From Rhizosphaericola mali (GTDB taxonomy: Bacteria; Bacteroidota; Bacteroidia; Chitinophagales; Chitinophagaceae): a stretch of 64,000 nucleotides of DNA. The notes under the pieces are model-generated. The model made no database searches. It saw nothing but the letters and a program-made list of their open reading frames with translations, and was not told the origin of the DNA. The number at the start of each line of letters is the position of its first letter. Position 1 is the first letter of the stretch. Location of the stretch: assembly GCF_004337365.2 (NCBI RefSeq), contig NZ_CP044016.1, forward strand, positions 4,197,507 to 4,261,506, written 5' to 3'. A program made the translations under genes and the position numbers. This document shows positions 45,158 to 54,639 of the stretch, piece by piece.

Positions 45158-45558
45158 TTATCTTGAAAATCCAGCACTACACCATTCATGCAATAGCGCA
45201 ATCCTGTTGGGCGTGGACCATCATCAAATACATGACCCAAATGTGAATTGCATTTACCACAAAGAACTTCTGTACGGTTCATTCCATGCGTATGATCGGG
45301 TGCATAGATTAAAGCTCCCTTGCTTATTGGTTCGAAAAAACTCGGCCAGCCACATCCGCTATCAAATTTTGCATTGCTTTTAAATAATGGATTGCCACAC
45401 ACTTTGCAATAATAAGTTCCTACGCCTTCAAAATCTTCATATTCACTTGTAAAAGGACGCTCGGTTCCTTTCTGACGTGCTACATAATATACTTCTGGCG
45501 AAAGTTCTTTTTGCCATTCTGCATCTGTTTTGACTATTTTTTCATTCTCTTTTTCCAT
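45154..45558 (-). CDS. msrB: Peptide-methionine (R)-S-oxide reductase
   Basis: Repairs methionine-R-sulfoxide in proteins. 134 residues, usual length. Zinc-binding CKVCGNPLF and CGKCNSHLGH, FDSGCGWPSFFEPI, and the catalytic Cys in RYCMNGVVLDFQ. No signal peptide, so cytoplasmic. Two small secreted or lipid-anchored proteins flank it, but no functional link is visible. Confidence 0.95.
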   Translation of the reverse strand: MEKENEKIVKTDAEWQKELSPEVYYVARQKGTERPFTSEYEDFEGVGTYYCKVCGNPLFKSNAKFDSGCGWPSFFEPISKGALIYAPDHTHGMNRTEVLCGKCNSHLGHVFDDGPRPTGLRYCMNGVVLDFQDK

Positions 45559-45594
45559 GCTGATATCTCCTTTTTACTTCTTTTATATAACAAT

Positions 45595-46251
45595 TTATTT
45601 AGCTGAAAGTTGGTAGGACTTTAAAAACTGTGTTTTCACATTATAAATATACAAAAGCGTGTCATCTCTTTTTGGATCGGCTCCAGGAGTGGAGCAAAAA
45701 ATAGATAATTCATTGGCATTTACCCAATTAGTACTAATCACATCCGCAGCTGGAGCAACAAAGGATAGACTTCTTTTTTTCTTATTGATAATATCCAAAA
45801 CGTGCAAAGAAGATTCTGGATCTGCTTCTTCCACGTCGCCATTGCTTGGATTTACGACAGAATTGTCCGAACCTAAATCCAAAACAAATTGCTTGTCTGG
45901 AGAATATTTTAATACAGATTGATAGGTTTTGAAAAATTTTGGACTTGGGGTAAATGATTTTACATCTTTAGGATCATCCATTTTATCATAACTATTCAAC
46001 TGAAATCTGTTCCATTCTTTCGGAGAAATGTTGGCAGATTTGAATGTATTGTTCAACGGCGTACTTGTAAATACGGTCGAACTATCTTCATGTTTGATCG
46101 AGTCTGGCACATCGATAATGGTGTCAGATGTGTCCAATGAATCTAACGAATCTGCAGTAGAATGCTCGCTGTTGCCATTGCATTTACAACCGCTAACGAT
46201 TACTGCTGTCAACAAAACTAGAATAAGGAATATGGAATAAATTTTTTTCAT
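45595..46251 (-). CDS. Putative lipoprotein, function unknown
   Basis: 218 residues. Signal peptide with lipobox VSGCKCNG near residue 21, then an acidic Ser/Asp-rich linker (TADSLDSLDTSDTIIDVPD), then a beta-rich domain about 70-218 (LDLGSDNSVVNPSNGDVEE; SLHVLDIINKKKRSLSFVAP; NELSIFCSTPGADPKRDDTL) that looks like part of a beta-propeller blade set. No named family recognised. It is 3 bp downstream of the CtlX-like gene and probably co-transcribed with it. Confidence 0.72.
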   Translation of the reverse strand: MKKIYSIFLILVLLTAVIVSGCKCNGNSEHSTADSLDSLDTSDTIIDVPDSIKHEDSSTVFTSTPLNNTFKSANISPKEWNRFQLNSYDKMDDPKDVKSFTPSPKFFKTYQSVLKYSPDKQFVLDLGSDNSVVNPSNGDVEEADPESSLHVLDIINKKKRSLSFVAPAADVISTNWVNANELSIFCSTPGADPKRDDTLLYIYNVKTQFLKSYQLSAK

Positions 46252-46254
46252 GTT

Positions 46255-47175
46255 TTATTTTGAAGTTAAAAACAACTCTGCCATCATACATCTGACGCTT
46301 CCTCCACCTATTGTTTCAATCGTCGGTATAGAAATGGGAAGTATTTGGCTATGAGTACTAATATCAGAAATCTGCTGCGAAGTAAGGGAATCTAACGATT
46401 TTTGACTCATTAAAGTTACTAATTTTCCCTTATTTGTTGCTACTTGTAGCATATTACCTGCAAATGCTTGTACTTGTGCGAGCGTAATATCGATGATCTG
46501 ATGATTAGTTTTTGCAAATGATTGGATCAAAAATGCTTTTTCTTGTTCATCTTTTATCGATTCCAAACAAACAACAGCGTAATCTTTCCCAATATGTAAC
46601 ATCACATTGGTATGGTAAATAGGGAAATTATTTTCATCCGAAGAATGAAATGCAATTGCTTGGTATTGAATAGATTGACAATATTTTTCCAAAAGGGATT
46701 TATCTGTTCTTTCGGAAAGACAAGCATACGACAATTTATTTTCATGGTCGAAAATGATGCTGCCTGTTCCTTCAAGGAATTCATTTTTATTTTCGGATGC
46801 ACTCCAATCAATCGTTTCCTTTATTTGAAAATGTTGAGCTATCTCTTCCAATATTTCGGGACGACGTTCGATGCGTCTATTTGGTGCAAACATGGGAAAT
46901 AAATACACCACATCATTGTCCAAAGTGCAAAACCAATTATTAGGAAAAATAGCATCTGGTTTGGGTGGATTTTTACTATCCTCAATTACCAAAACGTTGA
47001 TGTCATTTGCACGTAATTTTTCTACAAATTGATCAAATTCTTCCAATGCTTTCGCTTGAACGGCATCGTTGGAAAGATCCACTTGCGATTGAAATGCGTT
47101 GTTGGTTGCAGTTTCGGTATTGAAACCAAAACTTGCTGGGCGGACCATCATAATATGATTGGAATTCTGTTTCAT
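46255..47175 (-). CDS. Amidinotransferase-superfamily hydrolase (CtlX-like)
   Basis: 306 residues of the pentein (guanidino-group-modifying) fold. N-terminal IMMVRPASFGFNTETATNN and VFPNNWFCTLDNDVVYLFPM (PDAIFPNNW) match citrulline-utilisation hydrolase CtlX and arginine-deiminase-related proteins; the catalytic Cys is in GGSVRCMMAELFL near the C-terminus. It acts on arginine- or citrulline-like substrates. The next gene upstream, 8 bp away, encodes another pentein enzyme, so they probably act in one pathway. Confidence 0.88.
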   Translation of the reverse strand: MKQNSNHIMMVRPASFGFNTETATNNAFQSQVDLSNDAVQAKALEEFDQFVEKLRANDINVLVIEDSKNPPKPDAIFPNNWFCTLDNDVVYLFPMFAPNRRIERRPEILEEIAQHFQIKETIDWSASENKNEFLEGTGSIIFDHENKLSYACLSERTDKSLLEKYCQSIQYQAIAFHSSDENNFPIYHTNVMLHIGKDYAVVCLESIKDEQEKAFLIQSFAKTNHQIIDITLAQVQAFAGNMLQVATNKGKLVTLMSQKSLDSLTSQQISDISTHSQILPISIPTIETIGGGSVRCMMAELFLTSK

Positions 47176-47183
47176 TATCTTAT

Positions 47184-48704
47184 TTAGATTTCATCACGTA
47201 ATAATGGACAACTCATGCAATGTGCTCCACCGCGAGCGCGCGACAATTCGGAAGAATGTAAAACGATCAACACATTTTCTAAATCGTCTGGAGACGTAAC
47301 TTTTTGTTCGAATAATTCAAATAATTGTTCAGGTGTATAGATCGTGAATCCATTATTTTCAAATGCCTGAATAGTTTTTTCATTACGATCATAACCAATT
47401 ACAACACCTTCTTTTAATGCCAAAAGGTTACAACTATCCGTCCATTGTTCCCGTTCATCATATGGAAATACGCCATCTCCACTATAAATCACTTTAACAT
47501 CTTCTGGTTTGACATTAAAATCATTAACGCTAATGTCATGCAAAAGCGATTCGATGCCCGTAATACGATCTTGAATATCGCATTGGTAATTTTGCGTAGC
47601 ATCATAATCAACATTCAAAGGCTTATAAAATCTATAAATTTCGATTTTAAATTGGGCCGCATTTTCTCCTTCTTGTAAGAATAAATGTCTGTAAGAGAAT
47701 GCTTTATCTTTGGATAGTGCATCATATTTTTCTGAAAATTGTCCAAATAATACCCACACATTTCTTTTCACTTGCGTAAATACAGTGTCAATATGCATCA
47801 CAGAGCGATGTCTTGGTATCTTGATCACCGATATTTTTTCAATGCCGGTTTTGTTATTTTTAAATATGGTATGGATGATTTCATTGATACCCGCGGCGGT
47901 CGTTCGCTCACTACAGCCAACTAATAAGTGATTGGGCGCAATCATCATCACATCGCCACCTTCCACGCTTATTTTATAGGCGCTTTGATCTTCTTCAGAT
48001 GTAAGGAAATAATTTCCGGGCTCGGACACTTCCATCAAAGCATCTTCTCGCCCTTTGAATAAGTGATATTGGGAAATAAATCGCATGAGCATCGATTCTC
48101 TTTCGCGCGCTGGCGTTGCCGCATTACTCAGCAATAGTTGGTCATTGATCGTAATACCAATGTCACGTGTAAATATAAAATTGGGCAATGGTTGAAAAAT
48201 GTAGACATCCTCACCATTTTCATCATGCAAAATCCCCGTGATTAAAACTTTCGCTAAGGTAAATGGAGATTGAATGGACAATAGTTTCTTTTCGGTACGA
48301 AATCCCGTTCCTTCCCAAGCACAAACCGCAGAGATGATTTGTTTTTTTACAGCATCATCATGCAAAATTTGACTTAATAAATATTGAGAATCAAGCACTT
48401 TGTCACTATTGAAATAGGTAGATTTGTCTGGTTTGTAACAATCATACTGCAAACTATCTTTGGGAAGTCCTTCAGATTCTGCGTTTTTGACCAATTCCAC
48501 TTTTTCCGGATCTAAGAAATACAACAAGAGTTTGATGTAATCATTGTAATCCTTTCGCATTTGGCTGAGTTGTACAGTGTCGTCGTATAGCCATTCTTTA
48601 AATTTTGCAGGAATTACTTTTCCGATACCGCCATCTGGACTATGTATCAATAAGCGTCTGAGTCTACCGATTTCTGAAGTTACCTTGATTTCATTTGCAG
48701 GCAT
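47184..48704 (-). CDS. Arginine deiminase family protein (long form)
   Basis: 506 residues, about 100 longer than classical arginine deiminase. N-terminal VTSEIGRLRRLLIHSPDGG and the FTRDIGITIND segment are ADI-like, EGGDVMMIAPN and the His in RHRSVMHIDTVFTQV belong to the catalytic site, and the nucleophile Cys is in SRARGGAHCMSCPLLRD at the C-terminus. Extra length lies mainly in the insert about 50-165. Likely hydrolyses arginine to citrulline plus ammonia. No carbamate kinase or ornithine carbamoyltransferase is next to it, so this is not a classic energy-yielding ADI operon. Confidence 0.88.
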   Translation of the reverse strand: MPANEIKVTSEIGRLRRLLIHSPDGGIGKVIPAKFKEWLYDDTVQLSQMRKDYNDYIKLLLYFLDPEKVELVKNAESEGLPKDSLQYDCYKPDKSTYFNSDKVLDSQYLLSQILHDDAVKKQIISAVCAWEGTGFRTEKKLLSIQSPFTLAKVLITGILHDENGEDVYIFQPLPNFIFTRDIGITINDQLLLSNAATPARERESMLMRFISQYHLFKGREDALMEVSEPGNYFLTSEEDQSAYKISVEGGDVMMIAPNHLLVGCSERTTAAGINEIIHTIFKNNKTGIEKISVIKIPRHRSVMHIDTVFTQVKRNVWVLFGQFSEKYDALSKDKAFSYRHLFLQEGENAAQFKIEIYRFYKPLNVDYDATQNYQCDIQDRITGIESLLHDISVNDFNVKPEDVKVIYSGDGVFPYDEREQWTDSCNLLALKEGVVIGYDRNEKTIQAFENNGFTIYTPEQLFELFEQKVTSPDDLENVLIVLHSSELSRARGGAHCMSCPLLRDEI

Positions 48705-48774
48705 AAAATTTTAAAATGTTTATTGCAATTTAAGGGATATACCTGGAGCAAACCAATAGAAATCTGGAGAAATC

Positions 48775-49212
48775 TTAGAATATCAAGTTTTCTTTACTTT
48801 TAATTTGATCCAAAGAAATTTCACTCGCCATTTGGATACAACTCACTGATTTTAAATTGTCTAAGAACCCTCGCCATTGTGTCTGATCAGCACTAAAGTC
48901 GCCTTTTACTAAACAGATAAAATCGATATTTTTCAATTCGGGTAAAAGAAACTCCCCTTCAAAATAATTTTGATAAATGAAATAATCGATGGATGTATTT
49001 TTTACACTGTGTTGAAATACAGAGAAATAGCAATCTTTGTTTTTCTTAGGTAGTTCGATTTCGTAATCGGGAATCATTTTAAAATTTAGGTCCAAATGTT
49101 GGTTGATCGACCAAATAAATTTGTAGTTTTTGTATTTGGATACAATCCCCAAAACTCTGGCATCTTCGTAAAAGTCAGAGGTTAGATCTTCACTATTTAA
49201 AACGAGTTTCAT
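48775..49212 (-). CDS. IPExxxVDY family protein
   Basis: 145-residue small soluble protein. The C-terminal LLPELKNIDFICLVKGDFS matches the (I/L)PExxx(V/I)D(Y/F) signature that names this Bacteroidota-specific family. Function is not known. The N-terminal KLVLNSEDLTSDFYEDARVLGI and central YFSVFQH are also typical. It sits between the deiminase gene and the divergent feoB; it is not beside pyruvate kinase or fatty-acid genes here. Confidence 0.8.
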   Translation of the reverse strand: MKLVLNSEDLTSDFYEDARVLGIVSKYKNYKFIWSINQHLDLNFKMIPDYEIELPKKNKDCYFSVFQHSVKNTSIDYFIYQNYFEGEFLLPELKNIDFICLVKGDFSADQTQWRGFLDNLKSVSCIQMASEISLDQIKSKENLIF

Positions 49213-49361
49213 AAGCGCAAATTTCTTTAAAATTTATTTAGAAAAACATTTTTTGAATAGATAACTTCATAAAATGTTAAAAGTTCAATGCATTGAGGGA
49301 AAGGAACGCAATTAAACTCAAATTCTTTCTCATTTCGTAAATGATATTGTTAATAGTCAAG

Positions 49362-49369
49362 TAAGTTTG
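49362..49369 (+). promoter_or_regulatory. -7 element upstream of feoB
   Basis: TAAGTTTG, exact TAnnTTTG match, ends 11 bp before ATG 49381, implying a leader of only about 8 nt. No clear -33 box. Confidence 0.4.
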
Positions 49370-49380
49370 CATAACGCGCG

Positions 49381-51519
49381 ATGAAAGAAGTAGTAAAAAA
49401 AGACAATTTGAAGATTGCTTTAGTGGGCAATCCAAATAGTGGAAAAACATCCTTATTCAATGTTTTGACAGGATTGAGACAGCAAGTCGGTAATTTCCCT
49501 GGTGTGACGGTTGATAAAAAAACAGGTCAAACCAAAATTTCTGCCGATTGTAATGCAACCATGATTGATCTGCCGGGAACTTATAGTCTGTACCCAAGAA
49601 GAGCGGATGAATGGGTGGCTTACAAAGTTTTGATGAGAGTCGATCCGGTTGTCCCAGATGCTATATTATTGGTAGTCGATGCTAGTAATTTAAAAAGAAA
49701 TTTGCTTTTTTGTTCGCAATTAATTGATTTAAAATATCCTGTCGTAATCGCGTTAACGATGATGGATATCGCTGCAAAAAAGGGAATTTTAATAGATATT
49801 CCTGGATTAGAAAGAGATTTGGGAGTTCCTGTTGTGTCTGTGAATCCAAGAAAAGACAAAGGAATTCCAGAGTTGAAAAAGACTTTGGATAAATTAATCA
49901 AACAAAGCCAACCTAATAAAGTCAATGACTTTATTCCAATAAAAGAACTAGCTCCAGACGCAATTACACAAGTAAAAGAATTGGTGCCTGATCTAAGTGA
50001 TTATGCTGGTTTGCACTATTTGATCAATCACGAAAATTTTCCGTTAAATGATACGCTTCAAGAAAATATTGAAGCAACGGAAGTTCGCAATAAATTTAAT
50101 CCCACTAAGACGCAAGCGCAAGAAATATTACAACGGTATACGAACATTAAAACCATCATGGATAAAAATGTCGTGTTGCCAGATCCTTTGCAACGGAAAT
50201 TATTTACGGAAAGGTTAGATAATCTTCTTTTACATCGAGTTTGGGGTTATGTCATTTTACTATTGGTATTGTTCGTTTTATTTCAAAGTATATTTTGGCT
50301 TGCACAATATCCGATGGATGGTATAGATTGGTTATTTACCCAATTCACTTCCAAATTATCCGCAATATTACCCACAGCATGGTGGAGTGATTTATTAGTC
50401 AACGGAGTTTTGGCAGGGTTAGGTGGAATTGTTGTTTTCATTCCGCAGATTATGATTTTGTTTGGAATGGTGACTTTGTTAGAGGATACAGGTTATATGG
50501 CGCGCATTAGTTTTCTGAGTGATAAATTGATGCGAAAAGTCGGTCTGAACGGAAAAAGTGTGATGCCGATGATTAGCGGATTTGCATGTGCAGTACCAGC
50601 GATTATGAGTACGCGTAATATTGAAAATCGCAAAGAGCGTCTTTTGACTATCATGATTACCCCATTGATGAGTTGTAGTGCTCGTCTTCCTGTATATACG
50701 ATATTAGTCGGTTTGATGGTCCCAGATAATCGTCTTGTTTTGGGGTTTATGAGTGTCAAAGGATTGATCATGATGGCGATGTATCTGCTTGGAATTATTA
50801 TGTCTTTGATTGTGGCATTCGTATTAAAATTTTGGATAAAGATTAAAGAAAAAAGCTTTTTCATTATGGAATTGCCGCTTTATCGTGGTCCAAGATGGAA
50901 AAATGTGGGCGTGACAATGGTGGAAAAAGCCAAAATATTTGTCAAAGATGCAGGTAAAGTTATCATTGTTATTAGCTTGATATTGTGGTTTTTGAGCTCG
51001 TATGGACCAGGGAAAAGAATGGAAAATGCGGAGAATCATTATGCTCAATTAATAGCCCAAACATCAACAACAGATTCGCTCAAAATAGAACAATTAACCT
51101 TAGAACAAGGAACTGCCAAATTGGAAAATTCCTATGCAGGTATTTTGGGACATACAATAGAACCCGTAATCAAACCATTAGGTTTTGATTGGAAGATTGG
51201 TATTGCCTTAATTACCTCATTTGCAGCAAGAGAAGTATTTGTTGGTACGATGGCAACTTTATATAGTGTGGAGGCAGACAATGATGATACATTGCAACAA
51301 AAGATGGAAAATGCAACGCGTTCTGATGGCTCGAAAGTATATACACCAGCAACAGCGCTCTCTCTAATGGTATTTTATGTATTGGCAATGCAGTGTATGA
51401 GTACATTAGCGATCGTAAAAAGAGAAACCAAAAGCTGGAAATGGCCGGTAATCCAGTTTGGATATATGACGGTTCTTGCGTATGTGTGCAGTTTTATTGC
51501 GTATCAATTATTCAAATAA
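49381..51519 (+). CDS. feoB: Ferrous iron transport protein B
   Basis: Inner-membrane Fe(II) transporter with an N-terminal GTPase. 712 residues. G1 GNPNSGKTSLFN (about 17-28), G3 DLPGTYSLYP, G4-like TMMD, then a helical linker, and two Gate domains with GYMARISFLSDKLMRKVGLNG and ISGFACAVPAIMSTRNI, followed by the C-terminal membrane helices. There is no feoA gene next to it and no fused FeoA domain, which is unusual for the phylum. A -7 element lies very close to the start. Confidence 0.96.
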   Translation: MKEVVKKDNLKIALVGNPNSGKTSLFNVLTGLRQQVGNFPGVTVDKKTGQTKISADCNATMIDLPGTYSLYPRRADEWVAYKVLMRVDPVVPDAILLVVDASNLKRNLLFCSQLIDLKYPVVIALTMMDIAAKKGILIDIPGLERDLGVPVVSVNPRKDKGIPELKKTLDKLIKQSQPNKVNDFIPIKELAPDAITQVKELVPDLSDYAGLHYLINHENFPLNDTLQENIEATEVRNKFNPTKTQAQEILQRYTNIKTIMDKNVVLPDPLQRKLFTERLDNLLLHRVWGYVILLLVLFVLFQSIFWLAQYPMDGIDWLFTQFTSKLSAILPTAWWSDLLVNGVLAGLGGIVVFIPQIMILFGMVTLLEDTGYMARISFLSDKLMRKVGLNGKSVMPMISGFACAVPAIMSTRNIENRKERLLTIMITPLMSCSARLPVYTILVGLMVPDNRLVLGFMSVKGLIMMAMYLLGIIMSLIVAFVLKFWIKIKEKSFFIMELPLYRGPRWKNVGVTMVEKAKIFVKDAGKVIIVISLILWFLSSYGPGKRMENAENHYAQLIAQTSTTDSLKIEQLTLEQGTAKLENSYAGILGHTIEPVIKPLGFDWKIGIALITSFAAREVFVGTMATLYSVEADNDDTLQQKMENATRSDGSKVYTPATALSLMVFYVLAMQCMSTLAIVKRETKSWKWPVIQFGYMTVLAYVCSFIAYQLFK

Positions 51520-51613
51520 TTGCAACATTATATCGAATTAATAAAAAAATAGTTAAAATGTAAATTGAAAATCAACATTTTACTAAATTGTAGGCTAATC
51601 AAAGTATTGAGCT

Positions 51614-52396
51614 ATGAAATTTGCCTATTTAAGTTCATTTTTCCTTATTGCTATGCTATTCAGTGCTTGTAGCACCTATCAATTGAATACAGTTGTCTCA
51701 TCCAATACGAATTGGAAATTAGAAAACGATAGTTCCTTCTATTTTCATGATAGTCTATTTGATATTAGTTATGTGATGAATTCTGATAAGAGTTTTAATA
51801 ATCTTACTACATCTATAAAAATAAAGAATAACTCTAACGAGGGTTTAATATTTGATTGGAAGAGATCATCTTTAATATTAAATGGACAATCGTTTTCCTT
51901 GGGAAATACAGTAATGAAAACGGTAGGTCAATATGCATCTGAAAGTTTAAAATATAATTGGAGCAAAAGGTGGTCCACCACGTCAACGAATGGAGTTATG
52001 AATTCCGTTTCTACTGTTAGCGACAATTCAACATTTATTCCTCCTACCTCTTATATTGAAAGTGAAAAGCAATCTTTTAATGTTGGTTATTTGAGTAACT
52101 TACAAATTAATAATCCATATAAAAATGTTGTTTTAAGTTCGGATACATTGATAGACAATACAATCAATCAGGTTAAAGGAAGTGTATACGATTTCACTCA
52201 AAACAATAGTCCTTATAGTCTCAAACTATATTTGACTTATAAAGTTATTGATAAAGATGGAAAGTCCGAAAGTGATAAAACCCTTGCTAATGATTTTTAT
52301 GTTAGCAAAATATTAGAAATAAAGAAAAATCCCTACACTTATTATGTATTGAAAGGGCAAAGAAATAATATATTTATCACCTCTAAAGCAAATTGA
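51614..52396 (+). CDS. Putative lipoprotein, function unknown
   Basis: 260 residues. Signal peptide with lipobox LFSACS near residue 19. The remainder is Ser/Asn/Lys-rich and beta-like, with INNPYKNVVLSSD and SLKLYLTYKVIDKDGKSES. No named family recognised. It ends 7 bp from the convergent engB with no terminator between. Codon use looks more AT-rich than neighbouring housekeeping genes, which may point to lower expression or an accessory origin. Confidence 0.68.
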   Translation: MKFAYLSSFFLIAMLFSACSTYQLNTVVSSNTNWKLENDSSFYFHDSLFDISYVMNSDKSFNNLTTSIKIKNNSNEGLIFDWKRSSLILNGQSFSLGNTVMKTVGQYASESLKYNWSKRWSTTSTNGVMNSVSTVSDNSTFIPPTSYIESEKQSFNVGYLSNLQINNPYKNVVLSSDTLIDNTINQVKGSVYDFTQNNSPYSLKLYLTYKVIDKDGKSESDKTLANDFYVSKILEIKKNPYTYYVLKGQRNNIFITSKAN

Positions 52397-52403
52397 TAAA
52401 AAC

Positions 52404-53030
52404 TTATTCTTTCTCTTCTGGTTTACTTAGATTTTCTATAAAGTTTAAAAGCTCGTCACGACCGATTTTCTTTTCAGCACTGGTAACAAAACTTTCGGGT
52501 AGGAAGTAAAATGTTTCTCGCATTTTATTCAAAAAATCTTCGACATTTCTTTTAACTACACCCGGTTTTTCCTTGTCAGATTTGGTAAATACCACAGAAA
52601 AAGGAATTTCCCATTTTCCCAACATTTGTAAAAATTCCAAATCAATAGTTTGGGGTGCGTGACGACTATCAATCAGTACAAATACATTGGATAGATTTTC
52701 TCGCTTACGCAAATAATTTTCAATCATTTGTCCCCAAGATCTTCTAGTTTTTTGCGCAGTTTTGGCATAACCATATCCTGGTAAATCCACTAAATACCAG
52801 CTATTTTCGCCTTTTTTTTCCTTTGTAGTAATTTTAAAATGATTAATCATTTGTGTTTTACCAGGAGTAGAAGAGGTTTTCGCAAGATTTTGCTTTTGAC
52901 AGATCATATTGATCAAAGATGATTTTCCTACATTGCTTCGACCGATAAACGCAAATTCTAAACGATCGGGTTTAGGACATTTATCAAAAGATGGACTAGA
53001 GATCAGGTAATCTGAGGACTTGATATTCAT
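52404..53030 (-). CDS. engB: Ribosome biogenesis GTP-binding protein EngB (YsxC/YihA)
   Basis: 208-residue TrmE-Era-type GTPase needed for large-subunit assembly. G1 GRSNVGKSSLIN, G2/switch SSTPGKTQMINHF, G3 DLPGYGYAK, G4 TKSDK and G5 TSAEK are all present. Promoter motif TATCTTTG ends 4-5 bp before the ATG, suggesting leaderless translation. Monocistronic or followed by read-through into the antisense of the lipoprotein gene. Confidence 0.96.
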   Translation of the reverse strand: MNIKSSDYLISSPSFDKCPKPDRLEFAFIGRSNVGKSSLINMICQKQNLAKTSSTPGKTQMINHFKITTKEKKGENSWYLVDLPGYGYAKTAQKTRRSWGQMIENYLRKRENLSNVFVLIDSRHAPQTIDLEFLQMLGKWEIPFSVVFTKSDKEKPGVVKRNVEDFLNKMRETFYFLPESFVTSAEKKIGRDELLNFIENLSKPEEKE

Positions 53031-53034
53031 TTTG

Positions 53035-53042
53035 CAAAGATA
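53035..53042 (-). promoter_or_regulatory. -7 element abutting engB
   Basis: TATCTTTG on the minus strand, exact match, with its G 5 bp before the engB ATG. Predicted start is at or one base before the start codon. Confidence 0.4.
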
Positions 53043-53061
53043 GGACTTAAAATAGCAACGA

Positions 53062-53586
53062 TTAGAGGGCTAATTGCATTTCAATGAAATTTAAAGGTTC
53101 GCGTGGCATATGTTCGGGTCGATCTTCTTCGAATGGAATTATTTTTCCTGTTGGTGCAAATCCTAATTTTTTATACCAACTAATCAATTCTTCTCTTGTA
53201 GAAATCACGGTAATCGTAATAAAAGATTTATCCAAATCTTTAGCTATTTCAATAGCTTTTTGAATTAATTTTTTACCAATACCCAAACCTTGATGATTGC
53301 CAGAAACGGCGAAAGTGCCTAAATATAGTTCGTTTTCTTTTTTAGTTAAACTTACCGTGCCGACATTTATGGAGTCTGACAAAACAGCTTTCAATATGAT
53401 ATTATTAGGGTTGGCAAAAGCTTCTTCTAATTCGGGTAAAGCCATTCTTATTCCATCTTTTTGGAACAAATGCGCTTCTGTTGTCCATGCATTCGGATTG
53501 TCTGTGCGATAGGCATCATTGATTACTTCAACCAGTGATGTTAAATCTTCTTTGGATACGTTACTTATGGAAATTTCGTCTTTCAT
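53062..53586 (-). CDS. GNAT family N-acetyltransferase
   Basis: 174 residues. Acetyl-CoA-binding motif A is LGTFAVSGNHQGLGIGKKLIQKAIE with the Q/RxxGxG/A pattern (QGLGIG), followed by the beta-strand and helix SFITITVISTREELISWYKKLGFAPTGKI. Substrate unknown. It is 32 bp upstream of the engB promoter on the same strand and is separated from the deacetylase gene by a terminator. Confidence 0.88.
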   Translation of the reverse strand: MKDEISISNVSKEDLTSLVEVINDAYRTDNPNAWTTEAHLFQKDGIRMALPELEEAFANPNNIILKAVLSDSINVGTVSLTKKENELYLGTFAVSGNHQGLGIGKKLIQKAIEIAKDLDKSFITITVISTREELISWYKKLGFAPTGKIIPFEEDRPEHMPREPLNFIEMQLAL

Positions 53587-53606
53587 TTTTTGTAAAATGT
53601 CTTCAA

Positions 53607-53638
53607 TAAAAAAGCCGCAATGTATAATTATTGCGGCT
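53607..53638 (-). terminator. Terminator after the polysaccharide deacetylase gene
   Basis: On the minus strand GCCGCAAT and ATTGCGGC flank an 8-nt loop, followed by a T-run. It isolates the deacetylase from the downstream GNAT gene. Confidence 0.8.
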
Positions 53639-53659
53639 CAGTATTAAAAAATATTAAAA

Positions 53660-54520
53660 TTAATGTCTATTCTGCACCGTCGGATAATGATCCAATGTTT
53701 CAAATACGTAATTTTTATTCTCTTTCAAAGTTGAAATAAACTTACGCAAAGAATCCGCATATTGTGGCTTGGCAAACATGCGATCATGTGCCAATATGAC
53801 CAATGTATTCGGTTGATAAGTATACTCTTCAGCAAATTTTTTGTTTACCGTATTGACCATTTCATCAACGCTTTGTTTAGGTGTAGAACCTTTGATAAAT
53901 TGCCATTCTACGTCCCAACCAATTACAGTATAACCAATAGAGTCCAATCTTTTAGCTACGTTCAATGAGGATTTTGGACCTTGTATTTGTCCATTAGCTG
54001 CCCAAGTATTCATTCCTGGTAGACGTGCAATCTTCAATTTTATATTCAAAGATTTTTCCGCGATAAGGAAATCTGCAACTGCGCTGTCTGGCATGGAATA
54101 GAATTTTCTATAATTGTCTCTAAATCCATGCGTATTACTATGGTTTCCAGTTACAAATTCAGGATAGCTATTATCCAATGAATCAACAATGCGCTTACGC
54201 ATAGGATCAAATTGATGCATACCTACCAAAAAGAAAGATGCTTTCACTCCTTCTTCATGGAAGATATTTTTACAATTAATTGTACCTGGAGGTTGAGGAC
54301 CATCATCAAATGCTAAGAAAATATATTTTTTGGATGGATCGTATTGGATCGTAGAACCCAAACCAGTTGGCATGGTTACCGAAACAGAATCCGTAGGCTT
54401 TTTAGCTGTGGCGTCCTCTTCTTTAGGTTTGTCACTTTTGCAACTTGTCGCACCTAAAATAAGTGCCGCCGCAGCTGCGAAAAATGGTTGAAGGCGTTGA
54501 TTTTTGGTAATGCTTAGCAT
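53660..54520 (-). CDS. Polysaccharide deacetylase family lipoprotein
   Basis: 286 residues. N-terminal hydrophobic segment and GATSC lipobox near residue 27, then a NodB-type domain about 65-275: IFLAFDDGPQPPGT (motif 1), TGNHSNTHG (metal-binding H-x3-H), RLPGMNTW (motif 3) and a C-terminal LVILAHDRM His motif. These act on N-acetylglucosamine polymers, peptidoglycan or other acetylated glycans in the periplasm. Substrate unknown. Terminator downstream. Confidence 0.88.
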   Translation of the reverse strand: MLSITKNQRLQPFFAAAAALILGATSCKSDKPKEEDATAKKPTDSVSVTMPTGLGSTIQYDPSKKYIFLAFDDGPQPPGTINCKNIFHEEGVKASFFLVGMHQFDPMRKRIVDSLDNSYPEFVTGNHSNTHGFRDNYRKFYSMPDSAVADFLIAEKSLNIKLKIARLPGMNTWAANGQIQGPKSSLNVAKRLDSIGYTVIGWDVEWQFIKGSTPKQSVDEMVNTVNKKFAEEYTYQPNTLVILAHDRMFAKPQYADSLRKFISTLKENKNYVFETLDHYPTVQNRH

Positions 54521-54639
54521 CTGTGAAAATTTTTACTAAGCTATTGAATATTTATTATTGAAATTTATAATAAATAGGTTTGTGGATAAAATCTGAAAAG
54601 CGTCAATGTTCGCAGTAGAAATGTGTATAAGTCAGAAAA

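Noticed and set aside
47184-48704. Classic arginine deiminase (arc) operon
   Set aside because: No carbamate kinase, ornithine carbamoyltransferase or arginine antiporter nearby; the neighbour is a CtlX-like hydrolase.
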